Under the pieces are notes generated by a model. That model worked only from the letters and a program-made list of their open reading frames with translations, searched no databases and was not told where the DNA came from. Position numbers and translations under genes: made by a program. From assembly GCA_029777145.1 (NCBI GenBank), contig JAKOSS010000861.1:1-6722 (forward strand): 6,722 nt of DNA. The letters run 5' to 3'. Shown piece after piece: positions 1 to 4,074 of this stretch; the stretch's first letter is position 1, and the number at the start of each line of letters is the position of its first letter. The DNA is from Acidobacteriota bacterium. GTDB lineage: Bacteria; Acidobacteriota; Blastocatellia; Pyrinomonadales; Pyrinomonadaceae.

Positions 1-2
1 AA

Positions 3-98
3 ACAGGCGGATTCTTCTTTTTCGTACCGGTCTGGATACTCGGCGCGTTCGTGATCGTGCTCAACGTCCTGATCGGGCTCGGGTATGTAAAACGATGA
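3..98 (+). CDS. C-terminal end of a membrane protein (partial)
   Basis: Only the last 31 residues are inside the window; the gene begins upstream. The peptide is strongly hydrophobic (GGFFFFVPVWILGAFVIVLN, then VLIGLGYVKR), which fits one transmembrane helix followed by a short, positively charged tail that would sit in the cytoplasm. Its TGA (96-98) overlaps the ATG of the next gene (95-97) in an ATGA arrangement, the usual sign of translational coupling, so the two genes are probably cotranscribed. Too little is present to name a family. The frame choice rests on the open frame, the membrane-like composition and the tight junction; the other two forward frames give a stop or a non-hydrophobic peptide. 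Confidence 0.6.
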   Translation, partial: TGGFFFFVPVWILGAFVIVLNVLIGLGYVKR

Positions 99-760
99 CG
101 CGTTCATTGATCATTATCTGCGTCGTCGTGGCGTGCGTCGCGGCGGCATTCGGGCAGGTCGAAGGCAATCCCGAGAATTACTGCCGAAACGGAATATTCG
201 CGGCCGAGGAAGGGCCGTTTTCGATCGCCGTCGTGACACCGAAGGGCCGAGCCTACTTCTTTTCGGACGAACGCGATTGTCCGAACGGAAAAAATTGTCG
301 GCTCAGATCATACCTGGTGCCGCGCGACGAGGTTATCGTTTCGCGCAAGTTCCGCGGTTTCGCTTGCGTCTGGTATCAGCCGAAAAAAGGATACGAAACG
401 GTCGGCTGGATCGAAGAATCGCGGCTCCGGTTCAAAACTGACGATGTTTCCGCCGACTCGTGGGTCGGCAACTGGACGTATTACGACAATTCGATAGAGA
501 TCAAGGCCGGCGCGAGATCCGGTGAGTTTGTCGTCAAGGGAACCGCGATCTGGAAAGGACTCGGCGACAACGTCCACGTTGGCGAGCTCGACGGCGGCGC
601 GGGGCTTTCGGACGGCGAATTGCGTTACGGATACGACGACACTCCGGATGATTGTCGGGTCAGATTCCGAAAGGCCGGAAACTACCTCGTCGTTTCCGAC
701 AATATGAATTGCGGCGGTGCAAACGTAACATTCACAGGTATTTACAAGCGCTCAAAGTGA
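95..760 (+). CDS. Secreted protein with an SH3-like domain, function unknown
   Basis: A 221-residue exported protein that I cannot assign to a named family. Residues 1-20 form a signal peptide: a short basic start (MTR), a hydrophobic core (LIIICVVVACVAAA) and a probable cleavage after AFG. VVAC at 11-14 loosely resembles a lipobox, but the hydrophobic stretch continues past the cysteine, so ordinary secretion is likelier. Residues about 42-113 have the pattern of a bacterial SH3-like beta domain (RAYFFSDE, CRLRSYLVPRDEV, YETVGWIEESRL). Residues about 123-218 form a second beta-rich domain with the motifs SWVGNWTYYDNSIEI and CGGANVTFTGIYKR. The mature part has six cysteines (30, 62, 68, 91, 187, 206), which could form disulfides in the periplasm. 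It starts inside the preceding membrane-protein gene and ends directly against the convergent dehydratase gene. A role at the cell envelope is a guess from export and the SH3-like fold. Confidence 0.8.
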   Translation: MTRSLIIICVVVACVAAAFGQVEGNPENYCRNGIFAAEEGPFSIAVVTPKGRAYFFSDERDCPNGKNCRLRSYLVPRDEVIVSRKFRGFACVWYQPKKGYETVGWIEESRLRFKTDDVSADSWVGNWTYYDNSIEIKAGARSGEFVVKGTAIWKGLGDNVHVGELDGGAGLSDGELRYGYDDTPDDCRVRFRKAGNYLVVSDNMNCGGANVTFTGIYKRSK

Positions 761-1672
761 TCACGAAATGAGTCGCGAATAAACCGCCGCGTCGACGTTT
801 CCGCCGCTGACGACGACTCCGACGCGTTTTCCGGCAAACTGTTCGCGCCGTTCGATCAGCGCACCGAGACTGAGCGCACCGGTCGGCTCACACTTCAGAT
901 TCGCCAGCCCGAAGTAGTTTCGCAACGCCTCGACGATCCGTTCTTCCGAGACCTCAATGATCTCGGCGACTCCGTCCTTGATGATCTCCCAGTTGCGGTT
1001 GCCGAGACTGATCGTCCGCGCGCCGTCGGCAAGCGTCGCCGTCGGTTCGACCTCGTTCGGAATGATCCGTCCGGCGCGAAGCGATCGCGCGGCGTCGTTT
1101 CCGAGAAGCGGCTCGGCACCAAAAAGTTCCGCCGTCGAACCGTTCCGGCAAAGCCCTTTCGAGATCCCCGATATCAAGCCTCCGCCACCGACGGGCGAGA
1201 TCACGACGTCCAACCCCAGTGCAGCGATCTCGTTCCCAAGGCTTGAATTGCCGTCGATCACGTGGTCGTCATCGTACGCAGAAGCGACGTAAGCACCCGG
1301 CATTTTGGCGGCCAGTTGCGCGACCCGTTCATTACGGCCGACTTTCGCGGTATCGACCAGATCGACCGTCGCGCCGTATGACCTCACGGCGTCGATCTTG
1401 ACCTGCGCCGAGGTTGACGGCATGACCACGACCGCGCGTTTTCCGAGCAGTTTGCAGGCGTACGCGAGCGCCTGTCCGAAATTTCCCGACGATGCCGTCA
1501 ATATCTCGCCGTTCGGGACGTTCAACGCCAAGTTGTACGCAGCACGGAACTTAAAGCTCCCCGTGTGCTGAAAGGTCTCGGTCACGACGGTCAGGTCGAT
1601 CCCGAGCGCGTCACAAAGCTTTTGGGGCTGAAAGGCGAAGGTCGGACGGATCGCATCCGCAAGTGGTTTCAT
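761..1672 (-). CDS. PLP-dependent threonine/serine dehydratase family enzyme
   Basis: A fold-type II PLP enzyme of the serine/threonine dehydratase family, 303 residues. Such enzymes deaminate L-threonine or L-serine to 2-oxobutyrate or pyruvate in the cytoplasm. Visible motifs are HTGSFKFRAA with Schiff-base Lys41, the phosphate/substrate loop SSGNFGQA (61-68), the glycine-rich PLP-phosphate loop PVGGGGLISG (160-169), CEPTGALSLGAL, and VVVSGGNVD near the C-terminus. There is no ACT domain, so it resembles the short catabolic or racemase-like forms rather than feedback-regulated IlvA. Two positions differ from the usual family pattern: SGNF replaces the common SGNH, and GNSSLGNEI replaces GQGTxGxE. 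Serine racemase, hydroxyaspartate dehydratase or a related lyase therefore remain possible. The ATG at 1672 is the only usual start before an in-frame stop at 1706-1708. No Shine-Dalgarno sequence is visible. The N-terminus is slightly short for the family. Confidence 0.88.
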   Translation of the reverse strand: MKPLADAIRPTFAFQPQKLCDALGIDLTVVTETFQHTGSFKFRAAYNLALNVPNGEILTASSGNFGQALAYACKLLGKRAVVVMPSTSAQVKIDAVRSYGATVDLVDTAKVGRNERVAQLAAKMPGAYVASAYDDDHVIDGNSSLGNEIAALGLDVVISPVGGGGLISGISKGLCRNGSTAELFGAEPLLGNDAARSLRAGRIIPNEVEPTATLADGARTISLGNRNWEIIKDGVAEIIEVSEERIVEALRNYFGLANLKCEPTGALSLGALIERREQFAGKRVGVVVSGGNVDAAVYSRLIS

Positions 1673-1680
1673 AATCGTGA

Positions 1681-1709
1681 ATCTTAGCGTTCGGCGAATT
1701 CCAGTTCAA
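1681..1709 (-). promoter_or_regulatory. Candidate sigma-70-type promoter of the dehydratase gene
   Basis: Read on the minus strand, TTGAAC (1704-1709) and TAAGAT (1681-1686) are separated by exactly 17 bp; each matches four of six positions of the TTGACA/TATAAT consensus. Only 8 nt lie between the -10 box and the ATG, so transcription would begin one or two bases before the start codon, or at it, giving a leaderless mRNA. This fits the missing ribosome binding site. It was found by eye, so chance is not excluded. Confidence 0.45.
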
Positions 1710-1772
1710 TCGTGCATGTTTCGGTTGCGAAACATTGTCGGCGGAAATCTGTCCGTCGGCGTCCCAAAGTGG

Positions 1773-1778
1773 TAATCT
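1773..1778 (+). promoter_or_regulatory. Weak -10-like element close to the gnd start
   Basis: TAATCT lies 9 nt before the gnd ATG and fits a loose TAnnnT -10 pattern. No convincing -35 box lies at the proper distance, and no Shine-Dalgarno sequence precedes gnd. The placement mirrors the divergent dehydratase promoter and could mean a near-leaderless gnd transcript, but this is weak evidence. Confidence 0.2.
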
Positions 1779-1787
1779 GTTGTAACT

Positions 1788-3197
1788 ATGTCACTCGCGG
1801 ATTTCGGAATGATCGGGCTCGGAACGATGGGCCGCAACTTTTTGTTGAACGTCGGTGAAAAAGGCGTCGCGGGCGTCGGATTCGACCTCGATCCCGACAA
1901 GCGCAAACTCCTCGTCGACGAAGCCGTCGGCTGCGATCTGCAGGCCGCCGACTCGCTCGATGACCTCGTCGCGAAACTCGAACGGCCGCGGCGCGTGATG
2001 ATCCTCGTTCCGGCCGGCGTCGTCGATCGCGTCATCGACGACCTGATCGGCAAACTCGAACCCGGCGACATCGTCATCGACGGCGGAAATTCGCACTTTC
2101 CCGATACGGAACGCCGTGAACAAAAGCTGAACGAGGCCGGACTCGAATTTCTCGGAGTCGGCGTCTCGGGCGGCGAAGAAGGCGCGAGACACGGCGCAAG
2201 CATCATGGCGGGCGGCAAGAAGGAGGTTTACGAGAGCGTTAGAACCGTACTTGAATCGGCCGCGGCGCGCGTCGGGAGCGAACCGTGTGCGGCACACGTC
2301 GGCAACGGCTCGGCCGGCCATTTCGTCAAAATGGTCCACAACGGGATCGAGTACGCGATGATGCAGTTGATCGCCGAAACCTACGACCTGATGAAACGAG
2401 GTCTCGTCTTGGAAAACTCGGAGATCGCCGACTTTTTCGGCGAGTGGAATCAGGCCGAACTCAACGGTTTTCTCGTCGAGATCACCGAGACCGTTTTGAG
2501 AAAAAAGGATTCGGAAACGCCGAACGATCTCGTTGATATGATCCTCGACACCGCCGGTCAGAAAGGGACCGGCAAATGGACGTCGCAGGCGGCGATGGAC
2601 CTGGGAGTTCCGATCCCGACGATCGACGTCGCCGTCGCGATGCGGCAGATTTCAGCGCGAAAGTCAGAACGGGTCCTCGCGGCCCGTAAACTCGAAGTCG
2701 TGCAGCCGTACTCGATCGAGGGCGAGATGCGCGACAACGCGATCGAGGTTCTGCGGCGTGCGATTTACCTTGCCTTCGTTGCGGCCTACGCGCAGGGAAT
2801 GTCAATGTTGCAAACGGCGTCGGAAGAACGTTCGTACGAACTCGACATGGTCGAGATCGCAAAGATCTGGCGCGGCGGATGCATCATTCGGTCGAGCATC
2901 CTCGAAGAGATCCGCAAGGCGTTCGAGGTCGCACCGAAACTCACGAATTTGCTGCTGTCCGATATTTTTCGCGACGCTGTCCGCGCCGGTCATGAATACT
3001 TGAAGGCCTCGGTGATCAACTTCGTCTCGTGTGATATCGCCTCTTCGGGCTACTCGACGGCGCTCAACTACATCAACGCCTTCGCGACCGAGCGCTTGCC
3101 GGCGAACCTGATCCAGGGACAGCGCGATCTCTTCGGCGCGCACACGTACCAACGGATCGACCGCGAGGGAACTTTTCATACGGAATGGGAAACGTAA
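1788..3197 (+). CDS. gnd: 6-phosphogluconate dehydrogenase, decarboxylating
   Basis: Oxidises and decarboxylates 6-phosphogluconate to ribulose 5-phosphate in the oxidative pentose phosphate pathway. At 469 residues it has the length of the long dimeric class. The N-terminal Rossmann domain carries GLGTMG (10-15); IDGGNS (97-102) and VSGGEEGARHG (126-136) follow, then the catalytic segment GHFVKMVHNGIEY (177-189), with Lys181 as general base and Glu188 as general acid. The all-helical domain contains KGTGKWTSQAAMDLG and IWRGGCIIRS, and the C-terminal tail FGAHTYQRIDREGTFHTEW reaches into the partner subunit. The coenzyme pocket is unusual: FDLD (32-35) stands where NADP-dependent long enzymes have an NR(S/T) motif, and VPAG (74-77) replaces VKAG; both resemble short NAD-dependent forms. 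The gene diverges from the dehydratase and converges on mobA. The ATG places GLGTMG at the usual depth. Confidence 0.97.
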   Translation: MSLADFGMIGLGTMGRNFLLNVGEKGVAGVGFDLDPDKRKLLVDEAVGCDLQAADSLDDLVAKLERPRRVMILVPAGVVDRVIDDLIGKLEPGDIVIDGGNSHFPDTERREQKLNEAGLEFLGVGVSGGEEGARHGASIMAGGKKEVYESVRTVLESAAARVGSEPCAAHVGNGSAGHFVKMVHNGIEYAMMQLIAETYDLMKRGLVLENSEIADFFGEWNQAELNGFLVEITETVLRKKDSETPNDLVDMILDTAGQKGTGKWTSQAAMDLGVPIPTIDVAVAMRQISARKSERVLAARKLEVVQPYSIEGEMRDNAIEVLRRAIYLAFVAAYAQGMSMLQTASEERSYELDMVEIAKIWRGGCIIRSSILEEIRKAFEVAPKLTNLLLSDIFRDAVRAGHEYLKASVINFVSCDIASSGYSTALNYINAFATERLPANLIQGQRDLFGAHTYQRIDREGTFHTEWET

Positions 3198-3200
3198 GAC

Positions 3201-3246
3201 ATTTGCGATTTGCGATTTGCGATTTGCGATTGCCGATTTGCGATTG
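3201..3246 (+). repeat. Heptamer tandem array, ATTTGCG family (copy 1)
   Basis: Six head-to-tail 7-bp units begin 3 bp after the gnd stop: four perfect ATTTGCG, one variant ATTGCCG (3229-3235), and another perfect unit, then a partial ATTG. It is followed by GGGCCGT (3246-3252) and TTCCTGCC (3263-3270), two short blocks that recur after the copy at 3957. With the next array it fills the 107-bp gap between the convergent gnd and mobA genes, where no ordinary terminator hairpin is visible. Confidence 0.92.
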
Positions 3247-3270
3247 GGCCGTGACTTGAAGTTTCCTGCC

Positions 3271-3319
3271 CACTGCTCACTGCTCACTGCTCACTGCTCA
3301 CTGCTCACTGCTCACTGCC
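3271..3319 (+). repeat. Heptamer tandem array, CACTGCT family
   Basis: Six perfect CACTGCT units (3271-3312) and a seventh, CACTGCC (3313-3319). On the minus strand the array reads AGCAGTG, and it encodes the last four residues of MobA (GSEQ) and its TGA stop (3305-3307). Because the stop lies within the first two units that mobA reads, gain or loss of further units would not change the protein. Degenerate relatives of this unit (GTCAGTG, AGCAGTA) occur near 3935-3955. Confidence 0.92.
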
Positions 3320-3925
3320 TACCTCTTCAAATTCTTCCGCGGTATTCACGTTCGTCAATAGATCGGGATCGGCGGACAATCGAGAAGGATCTATGTACTT
3401 CGGCGCGATCCGGTCGAGGAAGTCCTTGACCGACGCGCGCGGGTTCTCGTTAATTACCTCTTCCAAACTCCGGACGCAGAATTTTGCGCGGTAGGCCGCG
3501 AAAAGAGGCTGCGGGCGGCCGTCCGACTGCCTCGGAACGACGGCGAGAAATTTCGCGAGCGATTCGGCCAGTGTCGCCAGATTCGCGACCGCGTCGGGCG
3601 TGATCAACGGCAGATCAACGGCGAGCACGATCGCCAGTTTCGAATTGCAGTTCTTTAGCGCCGCGTGAAGCCCGCCGAGCGCGCCGCGGCCGGGAAATTC
3701 ATCGCGGACGACCGGGAGATCGGTTTCGAGCGCTGAATCGGCGCTCAGGACAACGGTGACCGTGCCGAAAACGGAGCCGAGGTTCCGCGCCGCGCGGGCA
3801 AGGAACGTTTCTCCGCCGATCTCGAGCAGCGCCTTTTCACGACCCATCCTCAATGATCTGCCGCCGGCGAGGATGAAACCCTCCGCGATTTTCGAATTGC
3901 GATTTTCAATTTGCGATTGCGACAT
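3305..3925 (-). CDS. mobA: Molybdenum cofactor guanylyltransferase
   Basis: Transfers GMP from GTP to molybdopterin-Mo, giving the MGD form that is assembled into bis-MGD for DMSO-reductase-family enzymes; cytoplasmic. The 206 residues show the family pattern: nucleotide-binding loop FILAGGRSLRMGREKALL (17-34, with Glu30 where Asp is more usual), GRGALGGL (79-86), metal-binding Asp104 in AVDLPLI, RPQPLFAAYR (137-146) and the terminal NVNTAEEF. It lies 149 bp downstream of the FdhF/YdeP-like gene on the same strand, which uses this cofactor, so one transcript is plausible. The first 14 residues (MSQSQIENRNSKIA) are encoded by degenerate heptamer repeats and precede the conserved core, where MobA proteins normally begin; the last four residues and stop also lie in a repeat. 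A good ribosome binding site supports this ATG. The ends thus look remodelled by repeats, while the catalytic core is intact. Confidence 0.93.
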   Translation of the reverse strand: MSQSQIENRNSKIAEGFILAGGRSLRMGREKALLEIGGETFLARAARNLGSVFGTVTVVLSADSALETDLPVVRDEFPGRGALGGLHAALKNCNSKLAIVLAVDLPLITPDAVANLATLAESLAKFLAVVPRQSDGRPQPLFAAYRAKFCVRSLEEVINENPRASVKDFLDRIAPKYIDPSRLSADPDLLTNVNTAEEFEEVGSEQ

Positions 3926-3926
3926 T
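3885..3926 (+). repeat. Degenerate heptamer array inside the 5' end of mobA (copy 2)
   Basis: Seven-phased units GCGATTT, TCGAATT, GCGATTT, TCAATTT, GCGATTG and CGACATT, so the true period is partly 14 bp. The segment is the coding sequence of MobA residues 1-14. Positions 3897-3918 are a perfect 22-bp direct repeat of 3959-3980, at a distance of 62 bp. Confidence 0.82.
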
Positions 3927-3928
3927 TG

Positions 3929-3933
3929 TCCTT
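3929..3933 (-). promoter_or_regulatory. Ribosome binding site of mobA
   Basis: The minus strand reads AAGGA three bases before the ATG at 3925, a slightly short but usable spacing. It is the clearest Shine-Dalgarno sequence in the window and decides the mobA start, because the only start it serves lies before the repeat-encoded codons. Confidence 0.6.
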
Positions 3934-3956
3934 GGTCAGTGGCCGATTAGCAGTAC

Positions 3957-3988
3957 ATTTGCGATTTTCAATTTGCGATTTGCGATTG
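3957..3988 (+). repeat. Heptamer array, ATTTGCG family (copy 3)
   Basis: Units ATTTGCG, ATTTTCA, ATTTGCG, ATTTGCG and a partial ATTG. As in copy 1 it runs into a GGG(T/C)CGT block (3988-3994), with TTCCTGCC a little further on (4008-4015). This suggests a dispersed composite element rather than simple chance tandem duplication. It lies in the 149-bp interval between mobA and the oxidoreductase gene. Confidence 0.85.
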
Positions 3989-4053
3989 GGTCGTCGGTTA
4001 ACGGTTATTCCTGCCGTTAAGTTGTTTTCACCGCGCGATCGCAAATCGCAAAT
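3971..4053 (-). other. Long inverted repeat / nested hairpin between the oxidoreductase gene and mobA
   Basis: ATTTGCGATTTGCGAT (3971-3986) is perfectly complementary to ATCGCAAATCGCAAAT (4038-4053), a 16-bp stem around a loop of about 51 nt. Inside the loop TTAACGG (3998-4004) pairs with CCGTTAA (4014-4020) around 9 nt. In the minus-strand transcript the structure lies after the oxidoreductase stop and before the mobA start. It could separate the two genes in expression or stabilise upstream RNA. No U-tract follows the stem, so a standard intrinsic terminator is not shown. Confidence 0.6.
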
Positions 4054-4065
4054 CGCAAATCGCAA
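4038..4065 (-). repeat. Heptamer array in inverse orientation (copy 4)
   Basis: Four perfect ATCGCAA units on the plus strand, the reverse complement of the ATTTGCG family. The array ends about 10 bp from the stop codon of the oxidoreductase gene. It supplies one arm of the hairpin described for 3971-4053, in any of three registers of the 7-bp unit. Confidence 0.9.
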
Positions 4066-4074
4066 ATCCGTGAT

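Noticed and set aside
11..14. Residues 11-14 of the secreted protein at 95-760 (VVAC) read as a lipoprotein lipobox; the coordinates given are residues
   Set aside because: The cysteine comes early and the hydrophobic core continues beyond it to AAAFG, which fits signal peptidase I cleavage better.
1791..2339. A 182-codon minus-strand open frame within gnd
   Set aside because: Antisense shadow of gnd, whose frame carries all the family motifs; no independent evidence of coding.
3246..3270. Possible terminator between gnd and mobA (GGGC paired with GCCC)
   Set aside because: The stem is only 4 bp with an 18-nt loop and no T-tract, too weak to call.
3201..3319. Possible CRISPR array
   Set aside because: The units are 7 bp and directly adjacent without spacers, and no cas gene is present; these are simple tandem repeats.
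3271..3319. Phase variation of the MobA C-terminus by unit gain or loss in the CACTGCT array
   Set aside because: The mobA stop is reached within the first two units read, so changes in the remaining copy number leave the protein unchanged.
3850..4065. Short open frames with a repeating NRKSQIA-type peptide in the repeat region
   Set aside because: The peptide period of seven residues follows automatically from translating a 7-bp repeat; there is no start signal or domain.
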